A stretch of 13,895 nucleotides of DNA from an uncultured Bacteroidaceae bacterium (GTDB lineage Bacteria > Bacteroidota > Bacteroidia > Bacteroidales > Bacteroidaceae), in NCBI GenBank assembly GCA_904502185.1, contig CAJGDX010000057.1, forward strand, positions 1 to 13,895, given 5' to 3'. The translations under genes and the position numbers were made by a program. Under the pieces are notes generated by a model, which had not been told where the DNA came from, made no database searches, and saw only the letters and a program-made list of their open reading frames with translations. Every line of letters starts with the position of its first letter. Within the stretch, counting starts at the first letter, position 1. Of the stretch, positions 1-6,737 are shown piece by piece.

Positions 1-30
1 AATATCCTTCAGTCGGTTAAACCTTGTCAC

Positions 31-132
31 CAATAACTTTTCATCTTTTGCAAGGGGTGAAACAGTTAGGCCGCCATTGGAAATGTCGGACACAAAAAGT
101 TTCACCTTTTTCCTTGCAAAAGATGGTTATTG
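31..132. repeat. Long imperfect inverted repeat (29 paired bases)
   Basis: Three perfectly complementary blocks stack into one arm: 31-37 with 126-132 (7 bp), 42-55 with 112-125 (14 bp) and 56-63 with 99-106 (8 bp). They are interrupted by a 4-base bulge on the left (38-41) and a 5-base T run on the right (107-111). The loop is about 35 bases (64-98) and contains GCCATTGG at 73-80. Weaker complementarity may continue outward towards positions 1 and about 160. The strand of action is unknown. It could be a palindromic intergenic repeat, the remains of a small transposable element, or an RNA hairpin. It lacks a short GC stem followed directly by a T tract, so it is not a classical terminator. 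Confidence 0.6.
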
Positions 133-252
133 CTTGTGCCCTTTACGGTGCCGAATATTTTTAATGTTACCATTGCTGCAATATCCAACACCAAAGGTTA
201 CTTTCTAATAACTACAGCACTGTCAAAATCACAGGCAACGGCCGCAGAGAGG

Positions 253-315
253 CGCGGAGAAGATGTACAAGTTTTCTGACGTGCCATTGGCGCGGCCGAA
301 CTTGCACATCCCGCG
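253..315. repeat. Second imperfect hairpin sharing the loop word GCCATTGG
   Basis: CGCGG at 253-257 pairs with CCGCG at 311-315. After a 4-base bulge, 262-273 pairs with 299-310 with a single mismatch. The loop carries GCCATTGG at 283-290, the same octamer found in the loop of the hairpin at 31-132. Two neighbouring hairpins with the same apical word suggest a related or duplicated structural unit, or a structured RNA spanning roughly 190-340. No known RNA family was recognised. No promoter clearly belonging to it was found. Confidence 0.45.
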
Positions 316-556
316 ACTATCAAGGGGAAGTTACCGGCAAGGAGCAGCCGACCGAGGGATATTTTCGTTTAAGAAAATTCGCGAGCAAAGGCTGTGACGA
401 CTGATTTTGTCTGTGCTGTGCCTTTTTGTTCCTTTTTGGGGTCAGATCAAAATTACTGCCTTAAATGTTTGCAAACAAAGATTAAGGGTAAAAACTACCA
501 GAGAATACAAAAGTAAGCATCATATTATGGTAATAGATTCCTCTATCAACAGAATA

Positions 557-660
557 TATTTAACGTGGGTTAGATCTGAAAATTTGAAAAACATTAAAGG
601 AACGCTTTTCGGAGATAAGGGATATTTTGTTCTAAAATTATATCGAACTCACGTTAAATA
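557..660. mobile_element. Small inverted-repeat element with transposase-like fragment (MITE-like)
   Basis: Positions 557-577 and the reverse complement of 640-660 match at 18 of 21 bases, starting TATTTAACGTG. This defines a 104-bp element with terminal inverted repeats. Inside it the plus strand reads LKNIKGTLFGDKGY, then a few more residues before a stop at 659-661. The string GTLFGDKGY resembles the conserved stretch around a catalytic Asp of DDE transposases, especially the IS982 family, where (L)xGDKGYI is typical. This suggests an internally deleted derivative of such an insertion sequence. No clear target duplication was seen. The family assignment is from memory of the motif and is uncertain. 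The right end lies 10 bp past the stop of the phosphatase gene, so it may also help end that transcript. Confidence 0.4.
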
Positions 661-670
661 AGGTATACAA

Positions 671-1147
671 TCAGTAGCCTAAATATTCAAGCAATCCCTT
701 ACAGCCTCTTTCAATCTCCTTGAAAGTCTTTGAGAAATTCCCATGATACCAGGGGTCGGAAATATCATCACCCGCACACTGCTCTACTGCATGTGGATTT
801 TCAAAATCAAGCAGTTTCCATATTTTATTATCAGGATCAAAACCGGCAACAGCACCAAGATTCCTTATATTATACTGTTCCATCACAATTATCATGTCAT
901 AACTCTGATAATCATCGCGGGTAACGCGCACAGCCTGCTTGTTATCATCAACGGGAACACTGTTCCTTTTCAGTTCGTAGACTGCCGGAGGATAGACACC
1001 ATTGCCGATCTCTTCGCTGCTGGTTGCAGCCGAACAAATATAGAATTCATCATTGACACCTTTATCGGCGACCATTTTCTTGAACACAAATTCCGCCATA
1101 GGCGAACGGCAAATATTGCCGTGGCAGACAAACATTATCTTTTTCAT
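671..1147 (-). CDS. Low-molecular-weight protein tyrosine phosphatase
   Basis: 158 residues, a normal size for the LMW-PTP family, which hydrolyses phosphotyrosine (sometimes phosphoarginine) through a cysteinyl-phosphate intermediate in the cytoplasm. The N-terminal P-loop is FVCHGNICRSP, giving CX5R with nucleophile Cys8 and Arg14. The general-acid loop is SDPWYHG with Asp131. Both catalytic elements are present. The ATG at 1147 is chosen because it puts the P-loop at the usual distance from the N terminus; an in-frame TTG four codons upstream is possible but unlikely. It lies 39 bp downstream of the cytidine deaminase on the same strand, so the two are probably co-transcribed. No tyrosine kinase or capsule gene is visible nearby, so the substrate cannot be inferred. 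Confidence 0.93.
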   Translation of the reverse strand: MKKIMFVCHGNICRSPMAEFVFKKMVADKGVNDEFYICSAATSSEEIGNGVYPPAVYELKRNSVPVDDNKQAVRVTRDDYQSYDMIIVMEQYNIRNLGAVAGFDPDNKIWKLLDFENPHAVEQCAGDDISDPWYHGNFSKTFKEIERGCKGLLEYLGY

Positions 1148-1186
1148 AATCTTAAGCAAATAGAAATAGAATAATTGCCGAAAAAA

Positions 1187-1669
1187 TTATCTTAAAAAAT
1201 CGGCACCGAAGGAGATTGGCAAGAGTTCTTTTGCGCCACCCTCGACAATGTAACACCCCTCTGTTCCGAAAAGTATTATACGCATCGCCGTAGAATGGCG
1301 TGTTTCCGCTTCGAGCATTACCTGCCGGCAAGCACCACAAGGCGAAATAGGACGTGCAACCTCGCCATCGGCATTGCGTGCAGCAATTGCCAATGCCACT
1401 ATCGGAGCATCGGGATTAGTAGCCCCGGCGGCAAAGATAGCAGTACGTTCCGCACAAATACCCGAAGGATAGGCTGCATTCTCCTGATTACTGCCAACAA
1501 CGACCTCGCCATTAGCAAGAAGCAGAGCAGCACCCACATTGAAACGGGAATAGGGAGCATAACTGCCCTTTGCAGCCTCACGCGCAGCGTTAACCAACAT
1601 TCTGTCGACTGGTTCAAGTTCCTCACACGAACAGACCTTTACAACCGTATTAAGTACAATCTCTTTCAT
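1187..1669 (-). CDS. cdd: Cytidine deaminase
   Basis: 160 residues, slightly longer than the usual homotetrameric type of about 130. It deaminates cytidine and deoxycytidine to uridine and deoxyuridine in pyrimidine salvage, in the cytoplasm. The zinc and catalytic motifs are complete: CAERTA (zinc ligand Cys72, proton shuttle Glu74) and PCGACRQ (zinc ligands Cys111 and Cys114). The nucleoside-binding motif NQENAAYP sits at 61-68. The start is the ATG at 1669, about 24 bp downstream of a predicted transcription start. It is the first gene of a two-gene unit with the phosphatase and is divergent from the LysM lipoprotein gene. Confidence 0.96.
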   Translation of the reverse strand: MKEIVLNTVVKVCSCEELEPVDRMLVNAAREAAKGSYAPYSRFNVGAALLLANGEVVVGSNQENAAYPSGICAERTAIFAAGATNPDAPIVALAIAARNADGEVARPISPCGACRQVMLEAETRHSTAMRIILFGTEGCYIVEGGAKELLPISFGADFLR

Positions 1670-1699
1670 ATTCCATCAATTGAACATTATCATCTGACA

Positions 1700-1731
1700 C
1701 AAATGTAATGCAAAGATTTGCAGAAAACCAA
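1700..1731 (-). promoter_or_regulatory. Predicted Bacteroidetes-type promoter of cdd
   Basis: Read on the minus strand, TACATTTG (1700-1707) is an exact match to the Bacteroidetes -7 consensus TAnnTTTG. A TTGG (1728-1731) lies 20 bases upstream, near the usual -33 position. Transcription would begin near 1693, giving a short leader before the ATG at 1669. Its -33 part lies inside the divergent promoter for the gene at 1773. Confidence 0.5.
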
Positions 1732-1748
1732 TTTATTCATTTATTTTG
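1717..1748 (+). promoter_or_regulatory. Predicted promoter of the LysM glucosaminidase gene
   Basis: TTTG at 1717-1720 is followed after 20 bases by TTATTTTG at 1741-1748, which has one mismatch to TAnnTTTG. Transcription would begin near 1755, about 18 bases before the ATG at 1773. Its upstream half overlaps the divergent cdd promoter (1700-1731). Confidence 0.4.
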
Positions 1749-1772
1749 TAAGCAGAAAACACTTTTTGATAC

Positions 1773-2723
1773 ATGAAATACATATTCAATGTCACAATAG
1801 CGCTTGCCTCTGCCATTATATTGGTTGGTTGCAGTACATCGCAACAGGTGTCACACAAAAGCAGCACTACCGTAACCACGGCACGCGACTCCTACGAAGC
1901 ATACATACTTACATACTACCCGATAGCAGTCGAACAGATGCACCGTCACAGAATCCCCGCAAGCATCACACTTGCACAAGGCCTTCTTGAGTCTGGTGCA
2001 GGGAAAAGCGAACTGACAAAAAAGTCGAACAACCACTTCGGCATCAAGGCGCACAACAATTGGAACGGCCGCACCACAAGCACCATGGACAACGGACGTA
2101 TGTGCAAATTCCGTGTCTACGACAGCGCCCGCGACTCTTACGAGGACCACTCGCAATTCCTGCTGAAGCCCCGATATGCCGACCTTTTCCGTTTGAGTTC
2201 CACCGACTACAAAGGCTGGGCACGCGGACTGAAAAAGGCCGGATATGCCGAGGACCCGGCCTATCCGCAAAAACTTATAAGCCTGATTGAAAGATACAGA
2301 CTATACGAGTACGATGGATATTCAAAGAAAGATGTTTCACCCATTTTAAGCGGCGGAAAAGATGGCGGTTTTTCGGGCAGACGTCCCATATACATTTCTA
2401 ACGGGCTATATTATGTGGTGGGCAACACAGGTGACACCTTCAAGTCGCTTGCAAAAGAGTTTGGAGTTTCACGCCGCAAACTTATAAAATACAACGACCT
2501 TTACAAAGATTACGACATTAAGGCTGGAGATATAATTTACCTTGAAAAGAAACGCAACAAGGCTACCAAGGATTACCGATTCCACACCACTGCACAGGGC
2601 GAAAGCCTCTATTCAATCTCGCAGAAGTACGGCATACGCCTGAAGTCTCTTTTCAAGATGAACCCCGAGTACGAGAGCTACACTACCTTGAAAGTGGGAG
2701 ATGTTGTTGTACTGAGAAAATAG
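1773..2723 (+). CDS. Lipoprotein glucosaminidase with two LysM repeats
   Basis: 316 residues. Residues 1-20 form a lipoprotein signal peptide ending in the lipobox LVGC, with Cys20 as the lipidated residue. Residues 43-180 match the glucosaminidase domain (GH73-like, related to FlgJ). It carries LAQGLLESGAGKSEL with likely catalytic Glu73, then NNHFGIK, and later KKAGYAEDPAYPQKLISLIERY, whose core is typical of the family. Two LysM repeats follow, about 212-257 and 268-315, each with the usual start (VVGNTGDTFKSLA, TTAQGESLYSIS) and a GD(I/V) near the end; LysM binds peptidoglycan glycan chains. Expected role: cutting N-acetylglucosaminyl bonds in the wall during growth or division, anchored to a membrane facing the periplasm. 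It is transcribed alone, divergent from cdd, and ends at the hairpin at 2775-2820. Confidence 0.92.
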   Translation: MKYIFNVTIALASAIILVGCSTSQQVSHKSSTTVTTARDSYEAYILTYYPIAVEQMHRHRIPASITLAQGLLESGAGKSELTKKSNNHFGIKAHNNWNGRTTSTMDNGRMCKFRVYDSARDSYEDHSQFLLKPRYADLFRLSSTDYKGWARGLKKAGYAEDPAYPQKLISLIERYRLYEYDGYSKKDVSPILSGGKDGGFSGRRPIYISNGLYYVVGNTGDTFKSLAKEFGVSRRKLIKYNDLYKDYDIKAGDIIYLEKKRNKATKDYRFHTTAQGESLYSISQKYGIRLKSLFKMNPEYESYTTLKVGDVVVLRK

Positions 2724-2774
2724 TTCCTTAACGTAACTTGAATATAGGGTTGCTTATCGATTCTATTAAGGAGA

Positions 2775-2820
2775 AATAAAACAAACGTGAGTTCTATGAA
2801 GAGCTCACGTTTGTTTTATT
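2775..2820. terminator. Bidirectional intrinsic terminator
   Basis: A perfect 17-bp stem (2775-2791 with 2804-2820) closes a 12-base loop. The outer stem is A-rich on the left and T-rich on the right, so either strand yields a hairpin ending in a U-rich tract. It lies between convergent genes, 51 bp after the LysM gene stop and 18 bp before the end of the methyltransferase gene, so it can end both transcripts. Confidence 0.85.
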
Positions 2821-2838
2821 GTTAATATCTAACTGATA

Positions 2839-3543
2839 TTATTTATACAGCAGGAAAATACAAGGAATCTTTGAAAGTTCGGGCACATTGCCGCGCCACT
2901 CCTTGACGGTGCGTGTACGAACATACTCATCTTCGCAAGTGAGGTTGGCAGCGATGCACAACTTTGTCTGCGGACGGCAGTTCTTTATAATATCCTCTAT
3001 CATCTTACCATTTCGATAAGGCGTCTCAATGAACAGTTGCGTCTGCTCTTCGGCATACACACGCTGCTCCAACTGCTTGAGCTTGCGCGCCCGTTCATCG
3101 GGTTTGATGGGCAGATAGCCATGAAAAGCAAAGCTCTGTCCATTGAACCCCGAAGCCATCACCGAAAGGATGATGCTCGAAGGCCCCACAAGCGGAACCA
3201 CCTTCATCCCCTTGCGCTGAGCAATGGCAACAACATCTGCACCCGGGTCGGCAACAGCCGGACAACCAGCCTCGGAGATTACACCCATAGGCTTTCCACC
3301 TGCGAGCGGAGCAAGATACCCTGCAATATCGGCAGGCGAAGTGTGCTTGTTCAGTTCAAAGAACTGCGAACCGTCAATATCAAATTGCGGGTCGGCCTGA
3401 CGCAAGAAGCGACGTGCCGAACGCACATCCTCAACAATAAAATGGCGGATTCCCTTTATAATTTCAATATTATGTTGCGGCAGAACCTTTGACAAAGGAG
3501 TGTCGCCCAACGTCACAGGCAAAAGATAGAGTGCAGTTTCCAT
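2839..3543 (-). CDS. RsmI-like SAM-dependent methyltransferase (tetrapyrrole methylase fold)
   Basis: 234 residues, shorter than classical RsmI (about 280), which 2'-O-methylates C1402 of 16S rRNA. Family landmarks in order: YLLPVTLGD at 6-14 (RsmI: LYVVATPIGN), GVISEAGCPAVADPG at 87-101 (RsmI: DAGTPLISDPG), PLVGPSS at 117-123, FAFHGYLP at 138-145, and ETPYRNGKMIEDI at 173-185 (RsmI: ESPHR). The SAM-binding framework is therefore present, but several residues differ from RsmI and the C-terminal tail is missing. Bacteroidetes are known to carry such a short paralogue beside a true RsmI, so the rRNA target should not be assumed. It is the last gene of the four-gene mtaB unit, 11 bp after the HAD gene. 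Confidence 0.85.
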   Translation of the reverse strand: METALYLLPVTLGDTPLSKVLPQHNIEIIKGIRHFIVEDVRSARRFLRQADPQFDIDGSQFFELNKHTSPADIAGYLAPLAGGKPMGVISEAGCPAVADPGADVVAIAQRKGMKVVPLVGPSSIILSVMASGFNGQSFAFHGYLPIKPDERARKLKQLEQRVYAEEQTQLFIETPYRNGKMIEDIIKNCRPQTKLCIAANLTCEDEYVRTRTVKEWRGNVPELSKIPCIFLLYK

Positions 3544-3554
3544 AAATACAAAAA

Positions 3555-4211
3555 TTATTTCAGCAACAGGTCGTTTAGTTCCTCGATAGTGTCTGCAATG
3601 TGAGCAGGATATTTTTCAAGCAGAGCCTCGCGAGGAGAAAATCCCCATGTAACAGCAACAAACTCTACACCGCTGTTGGCAGCAGTCTGAAGGTCGACAA
3701 GCGAATCGCCCACATAGATTATATCATCAGCATCCACAACACCGGCAGCCTTGCAAATATCGTTTACGATGGCTGGGTCGGGTTTAACGGGAACACCGTC
3801 ACGCTGTCCCAGCACCGCATCGAAACGGATGTCGGCGAAATACTTTTTCACAAGATTCTCGGTTGCTGCCTGATACTTATTGGAAGCAACAGCCACCTTC
3901 ACATTAGCCGCCTGCAATGCAGCCAACAATTCGGTTACACCGCGATAGGGCTTTGTATCGTCTGCCATATGCAGATTGTAATATTCGCGGAAGGGAGGCA
4001 ACAATCTCTGAATATTCTCCTCGGTGGCAGCATCGGCAGGCAATGCACGCTGAATGAGTTTGGCAATTCCATTGCCCACAAACTTATAGTAAGCATCGAT
4101 AGGATGCGTAGGATAGCCTGCACCTGCAAGCACATAGTTGCAGCTGTTTCCAAGGTCGGCAACTGTGTCAAGCAGTGTGCCGTCGAGGTCGAAGATATAT
4201 AATTTTTTCAT
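3555..4211 (-). CDS. HAD-family phosphatase, phosphoglycolate phosphatase-like
   Basis: 218 residues, the normal size for the Gph/PGP subgroup. All four HAD motifs are visible: FDLDGTLLD (nucleophile Asp8, acid/base Asp10), VASNK (Ser110), PVKPDP (Lys143) and VGDSLVD (Asp169 and Asp173, Mg binding). An alpha-helical cap lies about 15-85. The group dephosphorylates small phosphoesters such as 2-phosphoglycolate, but substrate cannot be assigned from sequence. The ATG at 4211 is chosen because FDLDG then falls at residue 7; upstream in-frame starts would run into the glycosyltransferase gene. It lies 7 bp after the GT2 gene and 11 bp before the methyltransferase gene, inside one operon. Confidence 0.92.
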   Translation of the reverse strand: MKKLYIFDLDGTLLDTVADLGNSCNYVLAGAGYPTHPIDAYYKFVGNGIAKLIQRALPADAATEENIQRLLPPFREYYNLHMADDTKPYRGVTELLAALQAANVKVAVASNKYQAATENLVKKYFADIRFDAVLGQRDGVPVKPDPAIVNDICKAAGVVDADDIIYVGDSLVDLQTAANSGVEFVAVTWGFSPREALLEKYPAHIADTIEELNDLLLK

Positions 4212-4218
4212 CGTTTTA

Positions 4219-5235
4219 CTATTTGGGAAGTTCATTATATAGTTTTTTGCCTCGGGCATAATATTGCCAGAGGATAGAGAATTTCGTACGCTGGGGTATC
4301 TCGCCGCAAACGCTCTTTTCAAGATTTTCGGCACGTTTGCCGGCATACTGCGATTTTATGTTTGTAAACTCGCGACGAGCCTTAATCACTGCCTTAAAAT
4401 CGGGTATATTACCCGACACCAGAAATTTAAATGCAGCCACATAGTCGAGCAAGGCACGACGGAACATCACGCTGCGCAACTCTGTCGCAGGCAGATTCTT
4501 GTAGAGCATCAGCAGGTTGTTTCTGAAATTAAGGAAGGTCTTGCGAGGATTGCTTTTACTGAGTGTGGCACCGCCTACATGATAGGCGACACTCTCGGCG
4601 ATGCAAACGATGCGTCGTCCACGGGCACGCAATCGCCAGCAGAGGTCAATCTCCTCCATGTGTGCAAAGAAGGTGCCATCCAAGCCCCCTGCCGACCAAT
4701 AATCGGCAGAGCGAATCATAAGCGCGGCACCGGTTGCCCAAAAGAGGTCGACCACATTGTCATACTGACCATTGTCCTGCTCCACTGTGTCGAAAATACG
4801 TCCGCGACAGAAAGGATAGCCGTAGCAATCGAGGAACCCACCTGCTGCACCGGCATATTCGAACAGAGTTTTCTGTTTATAGCTAAGCAGTTTGGGCTGA
4901 CAAGCCGCAACATCCGCATTTGCATCCATAAATGCAAGCATAGGGGCGAGCCACGCTTGAGTAACCTCAACATCGGAATTAAGCAACAGATAGTACTCGG
5001 CATCCACCTGACGCAGTGCATGGTTGTAGCCATCGGCAAATCCGTAATTTTTGTCGAGCAGCAACAGTCGGACATCGGGGAACTCGCTGCGCATGACATT
5101 TACCGAATCATCTGTCGAAGCATTATCGGCAACAACGACCTCTGCCTCGGGAGAGTATTTCAACACCGAGGGCAAAAAGTCGCGCAACATCGAGGCGCCA
5201 TTATAATTCAGAATAACTACCGCTATTTTTTTCAT
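4219..5235 (-). CDS. Glycosyltransferase family 2, rhamnosyltransferase-like
   Basis: 338 residues. The N-terminal GT-A fold is clear: VVILNYNG at 6-13, VVADNASTDDS at 34-44, NYGFADGYN at 63-71, the metal-binding DXD equivalent NSDVE at 86-90, and ATGAALMIR at 167-175. The acceptor-side motif HMEEIDLCWRLRARG is at 192-206. The pattern matches the WbbL-like branch of GT2 that transfers a sugar from a nucleotide sugar onto a glycan or lipid-linked acceptor at the cytoplasmic face. The basic C-terminal third (about 255-338) lacks clear membrane spans. The donor and acceptor are unknown; envelope polysaccharide or LPS is the natural guess. It follows mtaB by 9 bp. No other polysaccharide gene is nearby. 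Confidence 0.93.
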   Translation of the reverse strand: MKKIAVVILNYNGASMLRDFLPSVLKYSPEAEVVVADNASTDDSVNVMRSEFPDVRLLLLDKNYGFADGYNHALRQVDAEYYLLLNSDVEVTQAWLAPMLAFMDANADVAACQPKLLSYKQKTLFEYAGAAGGFLDCYGYPFCRGRIFDTVEQDNGQYDNVVDLFWATGAALMIRSADYWSAGGLDGTFFAHMEEIDLCWRLRARGRRIVCIAESVAYHVGGATLSKSNPRKTFLNFRNNLLMLYKNLPATELRSVMFRRALLDYVAAFKFLVSGNIPDFKAVIKARREFTNIKSQYAGKRAENLEKSVCGEIPQRTKFSILWQYYARGKKLYNELPK

Positions 5236-5244
5236 CTGACCACT

Positions 5245-6576
5245 CTATTTTACTTCAAGTACCTCGTCAACCGTCAGCGCAGACTTATCTTCGTTGAACC
5301 CGCCCAGGCGCACCCTCACCAGTCTGTTCACCAAATGCTTGTCGCACTCTGCCACCACACGGATGTAGTTACCGGTAAAACCACCCATGGGCATACCCGT
5401 ACGTGGTTTTTCGAAGAGGACGACTGCTTCGCGTCCGATGAAACGCTCGTAAAAAGCGAGGCGTTTCTCCTCGGAGAGAGCGATGAGCAGCTGACTGCGA
5501 CGCTGCTTTTCGGCAGGCGACACAGCACCTTCGATGCTAAGCGCACGGGTACCGGGACGCTCGGAGTAGCTGAACACATGCAACTGCGAAATATCAAGGC
5601 CTTTAATAAAGTCGTATGCCTTTTGGAAGAGTTCTTCACTCTCGCCACGAGTACCGACAATAACATCGACACCAATGAAGGCATCGGGAATTATACGGCG
5701 CACGGTGGCAATCTTCTCGGCAAAGAAAGTTGTATCGTAACGACGGTGCATCAGCTTCAGCACCTCGTCGCTGCCTGCCTGAAGAGGTATGTGCAGATGG
5801 GGCATAAAGCTGCGCGAACCTGAAATATATTCTATAATTTCGTCGGTGATAAGGTTGGGCTCTATCGAAGAGATACGGTAGCGGTCTATTCCCTCAACCG
5901 CATCGAGTGCCTTGACAAGAGAAACGAAACTCTCGCCCGTACTTTTGCCAAAGTCACCGATATTCACTCCTGTGATAACAATCTCGCGTCCACCCTCGTC
6001 GGCAGCCTTCTGTGCCTGAGCCACAAGGTCGGCAATCTGCGGATTGCGACTGCGTCCACGCGCGAAGGGGATTGTGCAGTATGTACAGAAATAGTCACAA
6101 CCATCCTGCACCTTCAGGAAGTAGCGTGTACGTTCGCCACGCGAACACGATGGAACGAAACGACGCACATCCTTCGTGGGTTGAACATACCACTGCCCTG
6201 CTCCATAGGCCTTTTGCAGATTGCCAAGGTGTTCCAGAATATCACCCTTTTTATCTATTCCCAACACCACGTCTACGCCCTCCTCGTTTGCAAGTTTTTC
6301 GGGAGAGAGCTGAGCGTAACAACCTGTTACTATCACATATGCTTCGGGATGTTGGCGTATAAGTTTGTGGATAGCCTGACGGCATTTCTTTTCGGCCTCC
6401 TGAGTGACTGCACAACTGTTTATGATGCAGATGTCTGCCTTTTCGCCACGTCGTGCAGTGCGTATGCCTGCCTCTTGCAGTGTGCGCTCAATGGTGGCAG
6501 TCTCTGCAAAATTAAGTTTACAACCAAGTGTATAATATATCGCTGTTTTATCTTGATAAAGTGATGTATCTATCAT
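5245..6576 (-). CDS. mtaB: tRNA ms2t6A37 methylthiotransferase MtaB
   Basis: 443 residues. MtaB converts t6A37 to ms2t6A37 in tRNAs reading ANN codons, using two [4Fe-4S] clusters and SAM. The N-terminal MTTase domain (about 10-130) has its three cluster cysteines in TLGCKLN (Cys19), NSCAV (Cys55) and TGCYAQ (Cys86). TLGCKLN rather than TYGCQMN points to MtaB over MiaB. The radical SAM domain has CDYFCTYC (Cys160, 164, 167), followed by IPFARGRSRN. A C-terminal TRAM-like region lies about 380-443. The ATG at 6576 is chosen because it suits the family N terminus and sits 22 bp after a predicted transcription start; a more upstream in-frame ATG at 6660 would add 28 unrelated residues. It is the first gene of the four-gene unit. 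Confidence 0.94.
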   Translation of the reverse strand: MIDTSLYQDKTAIYYTLGCKLNFAETATIERTLQEAGIRTARRGEKADICIINSCAVTQEAEKKCRQAIHKLIRQHPEAYVIVTGCYAQLSPEKLANEEGVDVVLGIDKKGDILEHLGNLQKAYGAGQWYVQPTKDVRRFVPSCSRGERTRYFLKVQDGCDYFCTYCTIPFARGRSRNPQIADLVAQAQKAADEGGREIVITGVNIGDFGKSTGESFVSLVKALDAVEGIDRYRISSIEPNLITDEIIEYISGSRSFMPHLHIPLQAGSDEVLKLMHRRYDTTFFAEKIATVRRIIPDAFIGVDVIVGTRGESEELFQKAYDFIKGLDISQLHVFSYSERPGTRALSIEGAVSPAEKQRRSQLLIALSEEKRLAFYERFIGREAVVLFEKPRTGMPMGGFTGNYIRVVAECDKHLVNRLVRVRLGGFNEDKSALTVDEVLEVK

Positions 6577-6604
6577 CGTCTTGTTTCTATCGTTCTTTGA
6601 TGTG

Positions 6605-6612
6605 CGAAGATA
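6605..6612 (-). promoter_or_regulatory. Predicted -7 element of the mtaB operon
   Basis: On the minus strand this reads TATCTTCG, one mismatch from the Bacteroidetes TAnnTTTG. Transcription would start near 6598, about 22 bases before the mtaB ATG. No clear TTTG lies at the -33 position, so the call is tentative. Confidence 0.35.
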
Positions 6613-6737
6613 ATGAGAAAAAACGAATTTACGGCAGTGAATGAGCGTAAAGCTTTTCATTGCCGGAAAGTTATTGAAGGATTCGCATCTATTGATGAAT
6701 AAATATTAATCCACAATATCACTTCATCGCCCCACAA

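Larger units (their letters stand above)
1..670. other. Gene-poor region with hairpins and an element remnant
   Basis: No reading frame here looks like a normal bacterial gene. An 84-codon plus-strand frame at 407-661 is open, but its first half resembles nothing I recognise and its second half overlaps the inverted-repeat element at 557-660. The region holds two hairpins (31-132 and 253-315), each with GCCATTGG in the loop, and then the small element. The stretch 316-556 shows nothing I can identify. I see no tRNA or rRNA. The left part could be a structured RNA, a palindromic repeat family or decayed mobile DNA; the sequence alone does not decide. Confidence 0.5.

Noticed and set aside
31..132. 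CRISPR repeat or tRNA in the left region
   Set aside because: There are no regularly spaced direct repeats, and no cloverleaf or TTCRA arm was found. The structure is a single bulged inverted repeat.
407..661. An 84-codon plus-strand frame as a real gene
   Set aside because: Its start region has no promoter or family match, and its end coincides with the right inverted repeat of the small element at 557-660. Only the internal transposase-like fragment was kept.
2785..2795. The word ACGTGAGTTC shared by the terminator and the inverted repeats at 557-660
   Set aside because: The shared part is only about ten bases, and the flanks differ. The terminator is a plain perfect stem without the element's ends, so I treat this as coincidence.
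3555..4346. A longer N terminus for the HAD phosphatase
   Set aside because: The extra residues overlap the end of the GT2 gene and precede the FDLDG motif by about 50 residues, unlike the family. The ATG at 4211 fits.
4264..5823. A 519-codon open frame on the plus strand
   Set aside because: It lies wholly antisense to the GT2 and mtaB genes, whose motifs are complete. Its own translation is rich in Cys and His with no recognisable domain, as expected for an antisense shadow.
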